Below are positions 32,836-43,300 of a stretch of DNA of 64,000 nt, one piece after another. Under the pieces are notes generated by a model that was not told the DNA's origin, made no database searches, and saw only the letters and a program-made list of their open reading frames with translations. This DNA is from M3007 sp046160625 (GTDB taxonomy: Bacteria > Bacteroidota > Bacteroidia > Chitinophagales > Saprospiraceae). How positions within the stretch are numbered: the first letter of the stretch is position 1; the number at the start of each line of letters is the position of its first letter. Position numbers and translations under genes: made by a program. The DNA is taken from assembly GCA_046160625.1 (NCBI GenBank), contig JBJXGZ010000155.1:1-64000 (forward strand). Reading direction: 5' to 3'.

Positions 32836-34206
32836 ATGAAAAATTCAATTTCAATGTGCCTTTTCGTTGTGGCAATGTGTTGTTTTTTAACCAATGCAAG
32901 TGCCCAATTTTCAACTCCAGCCGAAAAAATACCGGAACACGCCGAAGAAAGCACTACCCCAGATGAACACAACGAACGCGTTATTCCTTGTAACAGCGTG
33001 GACGCACTAAACTCAAAACCTGCGCCTCCTCCAAGTTTTCAAAAGATGCTTGGCTTATGGGCTTATGGTTTTGGTATCAACAAGACCGGGGCGCATCTCC
33101 AATTTAAGCCCAACGAACGCCGTCCGGAAAACAAAATAGGTCGGATAATTGCCGGTTATCGCGATCTTTCAAAAGCCACGAGGGCTCAAAAAGCGGCCAA
33201 TGAGTTTGATGTTTTCACTTTGGGCACCAAAATACAAATGAGTACCGCCCACCTTGGCACTCCGCCGGAAAGCACCAGCCCGGTATTGGTAAATTACGGG
33301 TGCGTCGCTTGCAAGTCTTTTACCCAGGAGGAGGCGGATTTAGTAGTTAAATCGTACAAATTGGCTTTCGAATACGTCTATTATGCCAATGAGGTCGTAG
33401 ATTTTATCTACGACTCTGATTCCTGGTGGAGCGACAATATGTGGGTTGATGGCTTCAACGCTGGGTTGGACGATACTAATAATGGCAAATCCATGGTGGT
33501 TTCCGCTTCGAACTGGTCGCCGCGTGCCTGGTTTGGGGCGTACAATTATTATAATTTGTGGACGCTGCATCAAGTATGTGAAGACCTTTGGATTCGTTTC
33601 AACAACCCTGGATTGGTCTTTTTTACTCGCGGAAAAGGATGTTCGGGCCACTATGGATATCATTCCCCAGTGGGCCGCATTGTACTCTGTGATGACTTTT
33701 TTAATGATGTGGCCAATTATACGGAGGCAGACAAACCCAAAGAAATGGCACGAAGAATCATCCATGAAATGGCGCACTGGATAGAGACAGATGCCGGCTG
33801 GGTGGCCGATGGGCATGATATTAAGAAGCCAAATTCAATCATACGAGCGCATGGAGTGGCTGAAAAACATTACGGTCCGGCAAAAGCGAAACATTTGGCA
33901 GAAGCACACCCCAGTTTTTCGGTGAGAAACAATGACAACATTGCTATATTCATGATGCGCCTCGGTATGGCGATCAAATCGGGTGTGCTGACAGAGTTTC
34001 CACCCGGCGGAACGGACGATTATCCTGAAATCCCAAATTTGCCGCCCTTGCCACCCGACCCGCCCCACGGGGGCAACGACCCGGTTCCGCCAAGCGGTGT
34101 GGATAAATGTGTTGATCCAGAAACCCACCCCAAACCTTACGAAATTGATTGGGATTACATGCGGCAACATTGTTTGAAAATGTACAATCCGTATTCAGAA
34201 TTTTAA
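32836..34206 (+). CDS. Exported putative zinc metalloprotease
   Basis: 456 residues from the ATG at 32836, chosen because a signal peptide (MCLFVVAMCCFLTNASAQ) follows at once. The protein has a possible zinc site IIHEMAHWIETDAG (His310, Glu311, His314) and nearby HYGYHSPVGRIVLCDDFFND. The overall pattern of a C-terminal HExxH in a Cys-containing domain recalls deuterolysin (M35)-like zincins, but the GTxDYxYG motif of that family is not present, so the family is unassigned. The C-terminus is Pro-rich (PNLPPLPPDPPHGG). The frame is open upstream to 32653. Confidence 0.68.
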   Translation: MKNSISMCLFVVAMCCFLTNASAQFSTPAEKIPEHAEESTTPDEHNERVIPCNSVDALNSKPAPPPSFQKMLGLWAYGFGINKTGAHLQFKPNERRPENKIGRIIAGYRDLSKATRAQKAANEFDVFTLGTKIQMSTAHLGTPPESTSPVLVNYGCVACKSFTQEEADLVVKSYKLAFEYVYYANEVVDFIYDSDSWWSDNMWVDGFNAGLDDTNNGKSMVVSASNWSPRAWFGAYNYYNLWTLHQVCEDLWIRFNNPGLVFFTRGKGCSGHYGYHSPVGRIVLCDDFFNDVANYTEADKPKEMARRIIHEMAHWIETDAGWVADGHDIKKPNSIIRAHGVAEKHYGPAKAKHLAEAHPSFSVRNNDNIAIFMMRLGMAIKSGVLTEFPPGGTDDYPEIPNLPPLPPDPPHGGNDPVPPSGVDKCVDPETHPKPYEIDWDYMRQHCLKMYNPYSEF

Positions 34207-34272
34207 GGTTCGCATAACCGCAGCATCTTGGCCATAAAGCGTGAACTTTGCTAAGCCAAACATTTCAAGATT

Positions 34273-34338
34273 GACTTTTTCGATGGGGATACCTCCGAGG
34301 TATTCAAAAACCTCAGAGGTATCCCCATCGAAAAAGTC
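34273..34338. repeat. 29-bp-arm palindrome in a T9SS-gene leader
   Basis: Arms 34273-34301 and 34310-34338 are inverted with one mismatch and an 8-nt loop. The arm contains gatggggatacctccgaggt. It lies 15 bases before the ATG at 34354 and 66 bases after the previous stop, so it can act as a terminator of the zincin gene or a stem in the next leader. There is no T-run. Confidence 0.85.
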
Positions 34339-34353
34339 CATTATTCGCTGCAC

Positions 34354-36780
34354 ATGAAAATCCTGATTTTCTTCCTCTTACTTGCCTTTTTTTGCCCTGC
34401 AAAGCTTGATGCACAACCAAATCCTTTTTTGTGTCCTGCAGACACCTTACAAAACATCCAATGGGAACACCTGGCTGGGCCACCTTCTAAAGTCACGGCC
34501 TTTGCACAAAGCCTCGAGCGGGTTTTTGCGGCCACAGATGATGGACTCTTTTTTTCTGATGATACAGGCGGAACCTGGACTTTGTACCCGCAGACCAAAG
34601 GAAAAAAAATTGAAAACCTGTTTGCGAACGATTCGGTGGTGCTTTTTCAGTATGTCAGGACTTTCTCCATCGGGCCTCATACCGTCCCAGCGGTTAAGTA
34701 TTTTGAAGTGTATCGTTCCTTAAACACCGGGAATGATTTCGAACTGATTTACAGCCTGGATGGCGATACTAAGTACTTCGGCACAGTCTTGTACCCCTAT
34801 CTCTGGACAGAATTTCTTGACCTGGGTAATGGGTTTATGTACTTCGAACATGGCGTTCCTTATTCGGGCTTCGGACCCGGTTCACCCTACGAAAATGTCC
34901 GATATTTTACCCGTGACTTTGGGAAAAATTGGAATCAGGTCAGCCTTACTTATTCGGGGCTTTTTGAGCCAATGTCCAAAATTTTTCAAGACCTCTCGTT
35001 TTGTCAGGATACGCTTTTGGGTGTCCAATATTTCTTCGATACCACCGGTCTTGGAAATGATGGTTATCAACTGAACCTTTATCCACATGCTGGTTTTGAA
35101 GAAAATCCCATCCAGGACACGTTATTGGGGCTTGGAACGGGACTTGATTATTTTCAATATTTTAACCAGAATTTGTATAATATCAGATTGGGTTTTGGGA
35201 ATTTCAAGCCCTGTGTCAAGCAATTTCGAGGGGTTCTCTCGAATAACTTTCCATCCTCAGTTGTCACCGACACCCTGTATTTTTCCAATGAACCCATTCT
35301 AAATCCGGTAAAGTTTTGGCATACGGACACGCTTTTGTGGTTTGAATTTGCAAATGGGAATGTTTATCAATCATCCATTCAAAACCCGGCTGCAGTCGTT
35401 TTTCAATACAAAAAACCAGCAAAACCTTCCTGGGCGACGAGCTTTGCGATACTTCCCGCTGGATTTTTCGCGAACAGCAACCATTTCGAAACCCGGTATT
35501 CTGCTGACGGCGGTATCAGCTGGTCGGATGCTTATGACGGGCTTTATTCCGGAGCATATTCGCTGGTGGACCGATGCAATCAGATAATGGCAAGCCCCAG
35601 AAAGGAGGCTTATCCAATTCCGCATATTTATTACAGTCTGGCCGCTGACGGCACATGGGAATATTTGGATTCGAGTTTGGAAAAAACCTTGCGATGGCCC
35701 GTTGGCAAGGCATTTGGCGATTTTTACATGAACAGCGGGTATAAGATTTACAAGACAGATGAATGCGCTGCTAACCCTGTATGGGAGCTATCCACACTTG
35801 CGGCCAATTCTTGGGGCGATACTATTTTTCAATCGGGAAACCGGGCGTTCGCTTATCGAAAAAATTGTGATGGCTGTAAGGTTTTTGTCTCCAATGACGG
35901 TAAAACCTGGTCAGAATCAGGATTTAGTACCATTGGAACGATGGCCGTTTTTGGTGATACTGTCATCCAATTGAATAAAGATAAACTGAGGTTCTCCAGC
36001 GACTTGGGCTTAAATTGGCTAGAGCGGACTTTACCGGAAGCATTTCAATTTCCCTGGATAGTGTTTGAAAATCAAAAACTTATAGCGCTAAACGAACTCG
36101 ATTCCAGTCTTCAGTGGCTCGTTTGTGACAACCTGCTCCAATCCGATGACCCGAGCAATTGGCATGGCGAATGCCCCCTTGACAAACCTTATCACGCCTA
36201 TACAATCTTTGGCGACGTCGTAATTCCGGCTAAAATGTCCAGTTATTCCAAGGGGCTGATTTTTCTCCACGCGCAAGGTGGGGTGTACATTAGCAATGAT
36301 GCTTCAAAAACGTGGCATCGCCTGCCCGATTTGCCATTTAACAATGCATACGAACGTGCGCATCATACCACGGGACAAATCCAATTTGGCATGGCAGAAG
36401 GGGGCAACGGGTATGCCATTTTGGACGGACGCCTTTACGCTTTTACAAATGCGGGCGGGGTTTGGAGAACTGATTTACAGCCAATTTTGGCACAACTTCC
36501 AGCAGTAACTTCGAGTGTTCAATCGGTGGCGGGTAAGCACAGGCAATTAAAAATTTACCCAAATCCCGCATCTGATCTCACTACCATACAATTGCCGGAT
36601 GGCGTTTCCAACGGGGTACTCAACATCCTTGACCCATTGATGCAAATTGTGCATTCTCAACAATTTCATGAAAATTTGATTGAATTTCGGGTTTTAGATA
36701 TGTGCCCAGGGCTTTACTTCCTCCAGGTAAAAGCCACGCATGGCGATACCTTTTTGGGCAAATTGATAATAGCTCGCTAA
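34354..36780 (+). CDS. Secreted beta-propeller-like protein with T9SS sorting domain
   Basis: 808 residues. Signal peptide MKILIFFLLLAFFCPAKLDA. The main part carries repeated sialidase/BNR-like units (SDDTGGTWTLYP, FTRDFGKNWNQVS, SADGGISWSDAY, SNDGKTWSESG, SSDLGLNWLERT, SNDASKTWHRLP), which suggests one or two beta propellers. The end is a T9SS type A sorting domain (KIYPNPASDLTTIQL ... CPGLYFLQV), so it is exported and attached to the surface by T9SS. It probably binds or degrades extracellular glycans; no catalytic residues can be assigned. Confidence 0.85.
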   Translation: MKILIFFLLLAFFCPAKLDAQPNPFLCPADTLQNIQWEHLAGPPSKVTAFAQSLERVFAATDDGLFFSDDTGGTWTLYPQTKGKKIENLFANDSVVLFQYVRTFSIGPHTVPAVKYFEVYRSLNTGNDFELIYSLDGDTKYFGTVLYPYLWTEFLDLGNGFMYFEHGVPYSGFGPGSPYENVRYFTRDFGKNWNQVSLTYSGLFEPMSKIFQDLSFCQDTLLGVQYFFDTTGLGNDGYQLNLYPHAGFEENPIQDTLLGLGTGLDYFQYFNQNLYNIRLGFGNFKPCVKQFRGVLSNNFPSSVVTDTLYFSNEPILNPVKFWHTDTLLWFEFANGNVYQSSIQNPAAVVFQYKKPAKPSWATSFAILPAGFFANSNHFETRYSADGGISWSDAYDGLYSGAYSLVDRCNQIMASPRKEAYPIPHIYYSLAADGTWEYLDSSLEKTLRWPVGKAFGDFYMNSGYKIYKTDECAANPVWELSTLAANSWGDTIFQSGNRAFAYRKNCDGCKVFVSNDGKTWSESGFSTIGTMAVFGDTVIQLNKDKLRFSSDLGLNWLERTLPEAFQFPWIVFENQKLIALNELDSSLQWLVCDNLLQSDDPSNWHGECPLDKPYHAYTIFGDVVIPAKMSSYSKGLIFLHAQGGVYISNDASKTWHRLPDLPFNNAYERAHHTTGQIQFGMAEGGNGYAILDGRLYAFTNAGGVWRTDLQPILAQLPAVTSSVQSVAGKHRQLKIYPNPASDLTTIQLPDGVSNGVLNILDPLMQIVHSQQFHENLIEFRVLDMCPGLYFLQVKATHGDTFLGKLIIAR

Positions 36781-36807
36781 AGCGCCACAACTGCCGTTAA
36801 TTTGGGC

Positions 36808-38076
36808 ATGAAATCCTTGCAATACACACTCCTTGTAGCCCTGCTTTTTGATCTTTGGGCAACAAGCACCGCCGCCCAACCCGGCTGCCCCGACCCACAA
36901 GCAACCAATTTCAACCCTTCGGCCACGAGCAATGACGGCTCCTGCCTTTACCCAATCACGACTTATACTCCTGTTTTTAAGGCCAACTTGCCTACTGATC
37001 TGCAAGAAATTAGCGGCCTGAGCAAAACAGGCTCGCGCTGGTGGGGGCATGAGGACAGTAGCGCCGAGGAGGAATTCTACCGCCTTGACCCAGAAACTGG
37101 CGATATTCTCCAAATAGTAGAACTTAAAAATGCCAAAAACCGCGATTGGGAAGACATTGCCGGGGACGGCCAAAACCTCTACATCGGCGACTTCGGCAAC
37201 AATACCAACGACCGTCAAAACCTCGGGATTTACACCGTACCCCTCTCCGAAATCGGCAACAGCAACTCCGAGACCGTTGAGGAATTTGAGTGGTCGTTCC
37301 TGCCTTTTTCCTATGTGGATCAAACGAACTACAGCAGCCAACCTGAAGACAGTTCGGTGTATGACTGTGAGGCGATGATTTTTTATAATGACCGGATACA
37401 CCTTTTCACTAAAAGTCGCAGGAACTATAACTCTGTTCACTATAGCATCAACACTTCTACAAATGTTGCTGACAAGATTGAAACTTTTGATACACAAGGA
37501 CTTATAACGGGTGCATCACTGTCACCAGACGGCAAACTCATCGCGCTTATCGGCTATGATTTGCGCCCCTTCATTCCCACGGTTTTTTGCTGGTTGCTGT
37601 GGGATTGGCAGCCGGGTACCGACCAGTTTTTCTCGGGCAACAAGCGGCGTATTGAATTCGGTTCGGCGCTTCAGGTCGGGCAGGTAGAGAGTATCGGTTT
37701 TGACACAGATCGCTCGGGTTTTATTTCCAACGAACGCACGGTATTCAACGGCGTGACACTTGTGGGTGAATCCGTGCGCGGTTTTGATTTCAGCCCCTGG
37801 GTGCCTGCTTTAGTGGGCGAAAGCGAACCGGGTGCAGCAGGCGAAACCTTAAAGTTGTTTCCCAATCCGTTTTCACAAACCGTTCATTTTCAATTTTCTG
37901 GCAATAATAACCCGGATTTATTACGGATAAAAAACCATCTTGGGCAAACGGTTTTGAGCTTGGATGAAATGCCCGAAACGCTTGAATTGGGCTTCTTGCC
38001 GAATGGCTTTTATACTTTTGAAACCTGGCAGAAAAATCTGCGGACGGGTATCTTTATCGCACAAAAAATTGAATAA
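36808..38076 (+). CDS. Secreted protein with Cys-paired N-terminal motif and T9SS sorting domain
   Basis: 422 residues. Signal peptide ends near TAAQPG. The start of the mature protein has the motif GCPDPQATNFNPSATSNDGS followed by C, a two-Cys module common in surface proteins of this phylum. A beta-propeller-like region follows (ISGLSKTGSRWWGHEDSS, DWEDIAGDGQNLYIGDFGNN, TGASLSPDGKLIALIGY). The end is a T9SS type A sorting domain (LKLFPNPFSQTVHFQF ... LPNGFYTFET). The ATG at 36808 is used; a TTG at 36802 is in frame. The substrate or partner is unknown. Confidence 0.82.
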   Translation: MKSLQYTLLVALLFDLWATSTAAQPGCPDPQATNFNPSATSNDGSCLYPITTYTPVFKANLPTDLQEISGLSKTGSRWWGHEDSSAEEEFYRLDPETGDILQIVELKNAKNRDWEDIAGDGQNLYIGDFGNNTNDRQNLGIYTVPLSEIGNSNSETVEEFEWSFLPFSYVDQTNYSSQPEDSSVYDCEAMIFYNDRIHLFTKSRRNYNSVHYSINTSTNVADKIETFDTQGLITGASLSPDGKLIALIGYDLRPFIPTVFCWLLWDWQPGTDQFFSGNKRRIEFGSALQVGQVESIGFDTDRSGFISNERTVFNGVTLVGESVRGFDFSPWVPALVGESEPGAAGETLKLFPNPFSQTVHFQFSGNNNPDLLRIKNHLGQTVLSLDEMPETLELGFLPNGFYTFETWQKNLRTGIFIAQKIE

Positions 38077-38132
38077 CGGGACTTCTCCGTATATTTTATT
38101 CGTTTTTTACTGTAGTTTGGTTTGCCCTGTAT

Positions 38133-38140
38133 TATCTTTG
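38133..38140 (+). promoter_or_regulatory. Bacteroidota-type -7 element before the tyrosinase gene
   Basis: TATCTTTG matches TAnnTTTG and lies 60 bases before the tyrosinase ATG. The nearest TTTG upstream is at 38116-38119, spaced by 13 bases, so the -33 box is not standard. Confidence 0.35.
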
Positions 38141-38199
38141 ACAGCTCTTAAAGAAGGCATTTCTTCTTTGAATAAACACCACACTTAAAATTCATAACA

Positions 38200-39687
38200 A
38201 TGAAAAACTCATTTACCCTTATTGGCTTAATCTGCGTCGTATTCGGTGCTTATTTTGCCCAGACATCTTTTACCAGTAAATCGGAATACACTCCGTCAAA
38301 TGTTGTTCCAGACTTGGCGATGTGTGCCAGCAACCCCCAACCTTCCATCCCGGACGCAAAACTATTTGACCCTGCAGCGTATAATACTCCGGTGGTAATG
38401 GTGCGGAGAAACATAAACTCCTTCACCCCGGCACAGATTGCCTCTTTAAAAGCGGGAATCAACGCCATGAAAGCGTTGCCGACCGCCAACCCAACAAGTT
38501 GGACATATCAGGCAGCCATACATGGTTCCGACTCACCGTCGGCGTTGCCATCCTGGAATTCATGCGAACACGGTACCGAATTTTTTCTGTCCTGGCACAG
38601 AATGTATTTATACTTTTTTGAGCGAATTCTGAGAGCCAAATCTGGCGATCCTTCGCTTACACTACCTTACTGGGATTATCAGACAGATGGGGTATTGCAC
38701 GCCGCATATAGAGACGCTGCCGCAAACAATCCATTATTCGATGCTTCGCGTGCCCCATCCATCAATGCCGGTGCATCCTTGCCCCCCAGTATTTCGACGG
38801 ACATCAATACCTCTTTGAATCAGATCCCATTTTTTGATTTTCAGGGGGAATTGGAGGGACCTCACGGAGGTGTCCACGTAGCTGTAGGAGGCAATGGCGG
38901 CAATATGCGCCGTATAGATAGGGCAGCACTGGACCCATGTTTTTGGCTGCACCATACCAACGTTGACCGGCTTTGGCAGGTGTGGCTCAGTAAATGTAAC
39001 CAACGCACCAACCCTGCTGATCGCACTTGGCTTTCACAGACCTATACTTTTTTTGATGAAACGGGTACCGCCGTCAACATGACGGGCGACCAGGTTTTAA
39101 AGACGGCTAATTCATTGAATTATCGGTATGATACACCGGTAGCAGTTGCCTGCAATTTCAAAGTCGACAAATTCATGTACCAGAAATTCACAAAATTGAG
39201 TTTGCCAACACAGATAACAATAAGGAATTCAACCGAACGAGTTGTAGTAAAGGATGCCAAAGTGGAGAATACCAAAACTGCGCTCAACCAAGCTGCCTTC
39301 AAATTTAAAGGCGAAGATGCCAATGACCGGGTCATGATTGATCTGATCAACCCGCAGTTAAAATCGTCGCCGGATGGTGTAATAGAAGTGTATGTGAATT
39401 TGCCCAAGAATGCAACGCCAACTGTAGAAAGTAATAGTTATGCCGGGACGCTTAACCTGTTTAACCTGACTATTTCTGATCAAAAAAGAAGGAATGCACC
39501 ACTGCGCGTTAACGTTACTCAGGCTGTTAAGAAATTAAAACTTAAACCCCAAGATCTTACCAATATCGAATTGACCTTTTTCGTTAGAGGAAACAAGCTT
39601 CAGGGAAAAGAAATTGAAACCAAAGCGGATATTTCTGCTGAAAGCATTGACATCGTTTTTGAACGACCAGAAAAGGTTATAAAATAA
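38200..39687 (+). CDS. Tyrosinase-family copper oxidase
   Basis: 495 residues. Signal peptide about 1-22. The tyrosinase core has CuA ligands His108 (AAIHGS), His124 (CEHGTEFFLSWHR) and His133, and CuB ligands His222 and His226 (GPHGGVH) and His251/252 (DPCFWLHHTNVDRLW). These di-copper enzymes oxidise phenols to quinones. The C-terminal 150 residues form a separate beta-domain (EVYVNLPKN, GTLNLFNLTI, ELTFFVRGN) that plant and bacterial polyphenol oxidases often carry. The same domain recurs in the next gene. The stop and next start overlap by one base (TAATG). Confidence 0.92.
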   Translation: MKNSFTLIGLICVVFGAYFAQTSFTSKSEYTPSNVVPDLAMCASNPQPSIPDAKLFDPAAYNTPVVMVRRNINSFTPAQIASLKAGINAMKALPTANPTSWTYQAAIHGSDSPSALPSWNSCEHGTEFFLSWHRMYLYFFERILRAKSGDPSLTLPYWDYQTDGVLHAAYRDAAANNPLFDASRAPSINAGASLPPSISTDINTSLNQIPFFDFQGELEGPHGGVHVAVGGNGGNMRRIDRAALDPCFWLHHTNVDRLWQVWLSKCNQRTNPADRTWLSQTYTFFDETGTAVNMTGDQVLKTANSLNYRYDTPVAVACNFKVDKFMYQKFTKLSLPTQITIRNSTERVVVKDAKVENTKTALNQAAFKFKGEDANDRVMIDLINPQLKSSPDGVIEVYVNLPKNATPTVESNSYAGTLNLFNLTISDQKRRNAPLRVNVTQAVKKLKLKPQDLTNIELTFFVRGNKLQGKEIETKADISAESIDIVFERPEKVIK

Positions 39688-40241
39688 TGATAAACACACT
39701 GTCTTTTATTATTTTCCTTCTAGGGGTATCAGGCTCCTGTACTATGCAGGGGGGGAAGCTCGCTTCGGGTTTTACCGAAACGGATACCATTTTCATCGCG
39801 GCTTCCCAAAAGGCTTTTGTATTGGAGAAAGGTCAAAAAGCAGTGTACATACCATTAGAAACGCTCAATCATGCTCCGTTAAGCAACACGAAGCCTGTGC
39901 GCTTGCTCTTTGAAAATATCCGGGTAGATGCTTCTGGCGAAGGTGTTTATGAGGTTTATCTAAACCGTACAAAACAAGGTAATGGCGAAACGAATGCTGC
40001 CAATTTGCTAGCCGAAAACCTGGTTGGAACACTGAATTTGTACAATCTGACCATTCCAAATAGCCCGCAGGTTGTCTCTATGGCGGTTTCGGGCGCCTTG
40101 AAAAATCTGGCGATTTCAGACGAACCTTCTTTGCCCTCCTTGAGCATCACGGTGGTATTCAGGGGCAATATAATGCCCAACCAAACAGAGGTGGGACACA
40201 CCGGCCAGTTATACTTTGGAAAGGTAAGTATTGTGCAATGA
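39687..40241 (+). CDS. Lipoprotein related to the tyrosinase C-terminal domain
   Basis: 184 residues. The N-terminus (FIIFLLGVSGSC) is a lipoprotein signal. From about residue 60 it matches the C-terminal domain of the upstream tyrosinase in order and spacing: EGVYEVYLN, GTLNLYNLTIPN and LSITVVFRGN correspond to DGVIEVYVN, GTLNLFNLTISD and ELTFFVRGN. It overlaps the tyrosinase stop by one base and is likely translated with it. It may anchor, chaperone or regulate the tyrosinase; that role is inferred from domain sharing and position. Confidence 0.75.
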   Translation: MINTLSFIIFLLGVSGSCTMQGGKLASGFTETDTIFIAASQKAFVLEKGQKAVYIPLETLNHAPLSNTKPVRLLFENIRVDASGEGVYEVYLNRTKQGNGETNAANLLAENLVGTLNLYNLTIPNSPQVVSMAVSGALKNLAISDEPSLPSLSITVVFRGNIMPNQTEVGHTGQLYFGKVSIVQ

Positions 40242-40261
40242 CACTGAAGAGCATAGAATAA

Positions 40262-40295
40262 AATCGGGGTGCGGCTACAAAGTCGCACCCCGATT
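40262..40295. terminator. Bidirectional terminator
   Basis: aatcggggtgcg (40262-40273) pairs perfectly with cgcaccccgatt (40284-40295), and the pairing can extend inward with one mismatch. It lies between the convergent tyrosinase unit and the large heme-protein gene. T-rich sequence follows on the plus side. Confidence 0.75.
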
Positions 40296-40301
40296 CTTGT
40301 T

Positions 40302-43300
40302 TCATAACTTCCGAATCTTGATATTCTTGTACCAAACAGGATCGCCGTGATCTTGAAGCGAAATCTTGCCTTTTTGAGAAAGCCCAAAATCAGCGCTGAG
40401 TTTCGGGAATTTGCTGCCTGCAATGAGCTCGAGCCATTTTTTAGTGGGTTTACCGCCTTCAAACATTTTGAGTTCCACCACCTTGCGGTTATTGAGCCAG
40501 TGTTCCACCTTCCCATTTTTGAAAATCAGCCGTGCACGATTCCATTCGCCGCCTGGTTTCACAGTCACATATTTGCATTCCACCAGGTCGTAAAGATCAG
40601 CTGCGCGGTGTTTGGGGAATTTCGAATCCGGGTGGCATGCATTATCGAGTACTTGCATTTCTGGCCCGGTCATCCAGACATAGCCGTACTTGGAGGGGTC
40701 TTCCACAACGTGATAGATGATCCCTGAATTTCCACAAGGCGCAATTTTCCAATCCAGTGAAAGCTCAAAATCATCATATTCCTCATTGGTCACAATGTCG
40801 CCTCCATCAGCTGCTTGCCAGCCTCCATTGGGGTTGGGTTTGGCATCTAAATGAATAGAATTCTCGGCAATAACCCAGGATTCCCCCATGGTGGTCTTGC
40901 CGTAATTATGCCAACCCGACAAGGTTTTTCCATCAAACAATAATTGCCAACCATTGCGTTTCTCCTTCTCTGTCAAGGTGTTGTCTTCAGGCGGAGTGAC
41001 AACAGGCTGTGTTCCAACAACACCTGCATCGTCTGCCGGGATGGCATTGAGTGTGTACCAGGCTTCAGTGGTCCAGATTTCGTGGCCGAGATCCGAAATT
41101 GGCAAATTGCGCAATTTGAAGTACACAACATGAAGGGGTTTCAAACCCGGGATTTCGAGGAATACTTTTTTGCGGTCATCAGAAACGGTGGCCGATTTCA
41201 CGTTCATAGCCTCTTCATCCATTTTGGGGCCGCCGTAGTTGACAGTAGGCTCGTACCGCCATTGTTTCACTTGATAGGATGAAACATCCCAGCCGTCGCC
41301 CTCACGGAGTGGCTCGGTGAATTCGATTTCCATCCCATTGCTTTTGGCACGAACGGCTAGCATCTCAAACACGGAGTTGCCGTTGTATTTCATGCGTTGG
41401 AGGCCATACCAGAGTTTTCCCTGCTGGCCCCAGTTGCCGGGGTTGCCAATCATACCAACATACAACGCGCCATCAGGGCCCCAAATGAGCCGATGTGTCG
41501 CGCCTTCAAAACCTTGCGAAAACCGGAACACGCAGCCTTGGTAATCTCCGTTAACTTTTTCCATAAACACCCGCTGAAGTCCGCCATAGCACACGTCTCC
41601 GTGCAGCAATTGGTTTTTGTAAGGGCCATCGTTGATGTAAGTGGGTTGAGTGGGCGAGTTGCCTATATCGTCTTGAGGAAGCCAAACCACGGGCTGTTGG
41701 ATGGGTATTCCTACCACCGCTGTACTGTCCACCGCGTAAGAATTGTAGAATGCACCCGGCTTCACATGGAGGATTTTTGAAGAAGGCAGCCAATCACCCT
41801 GATTGTCAGCGATGAAAATTTCGTCAAAGGGGCCGATGCCCACACCGTCAGGGGTGCGCAGGCCGCGTGCGATGAATTCGATGCTTCCATCTTTGGCACT
41901 GATCTTTACCACCTTGCCGCGGTCAGGGCCTTGTGGGCGGGTGCTCGCTCCACCTGGGTTGATGGCAATGGCCAATGCGGCATAGAAATAACCTTCTTTG
42001 TACACCAGGCCAAAGGCAAATTCGTGGAAATTGGCCGAAGCGCGCCAGCCTTTGGCAAAGCACTGGTATTCATCAATGAGGTCGTCACCATTGGTGTCCA
42101 CGAGTTTGGTGAGCTCTTGTTTCTGCAGCACAAATATCTGGCCGTCAACGACTTTTAAGCCCAAAGGCTCGGCAAGGCCAGCGGCGATTCGTTTTACTTT
42201 TATCTGTTTTGGATCGCCGGAAGACACGTTTTCTAAAATGTACACGGCGCCGGATGCATCCCAGGTCGAGACCACCAGACGCCCATCCGGAAGAAAATCC
42301 ATTCCTGCCACTTTGGGTAAAAAGCCATCAGGCCGAGACTGCGTGAGCTCGTATGCAGGGTGAACTTCCGAGAGCGGAATACCGTCGCCGGGTATGGCGT
42401 TATCCGCCTTAGACAGAGAGGCCATTCCCGCTACATCCTCAGATTTTTTGTGGAAAAAACTTCCCTCTGTAACGACCTTAAATCCGGGGGAGCCAAAACG
42501 CGCCCATTTGAGCACGATCCCTCTGCCGCCGCTGCCCTGGAAATAATCAATTTTAACCGGGTGATAGCCCGCCCGTAGAGCAATCTCGGCCTCTTTTGGC
42601 TCCATTCCGTGTGGGCCATCATTGAGAATGATTTCTTGCCCGTCCACACTCATACGGCTACCGTCGTCGCTCGAAAGTTGAAAAACTACATTGTCGTCCT
42701 TTTCTAAAAAAAGATACCCGGTGGCTTGTAGGCCAAAATGGTCTTTGAAATCGCCAAATTCGGAGCCCTCTGCCTGCATTTTCGATGCAGTAGCCACTAA
42801 TGAGGGCTTTGCGTTCAGGTTGATATCGGCCAACAGACCCATGGGTTTTTCGGAAGCCCATACTTTAACCAAAAGGCCAGGCGACAGGTCATTATCGCCC
42901 ACCGATTTATCCGCCTTGAGCCATTGTTTGTCAGGGATTTCAGCAAGGCTTTTGGCGGCTCCACCGCCTTCGCCATCGTCTTCGCCCTCATCAAGCGAGA
43001 GGACATAGTGCACCATTGCTTTTGCGTCTTCTGGCTGGAGGTCGGGGTGGGCGCTCATGGCCGCTGCGCCCCACTCGCCTGTGCCACCTTTCATCACTTT
43101 TTGTGTGAGCAGCTCGAGGTTTTCAGGTGTGCTTTTATAACGTTCGGATATCTGCCTGTAGCTAGGGCCGATGGTTTGTACTGCAGCGTTGTGGCAAGTG
43201 CGGCAATCACTTTTGGCCATTAATTTTTCGCCAGGACTAATGGGTTTGCCTTCAGATTCGCCGGATTCTTGGGCATACCGTTCTGCATCGAAAGGATTGG

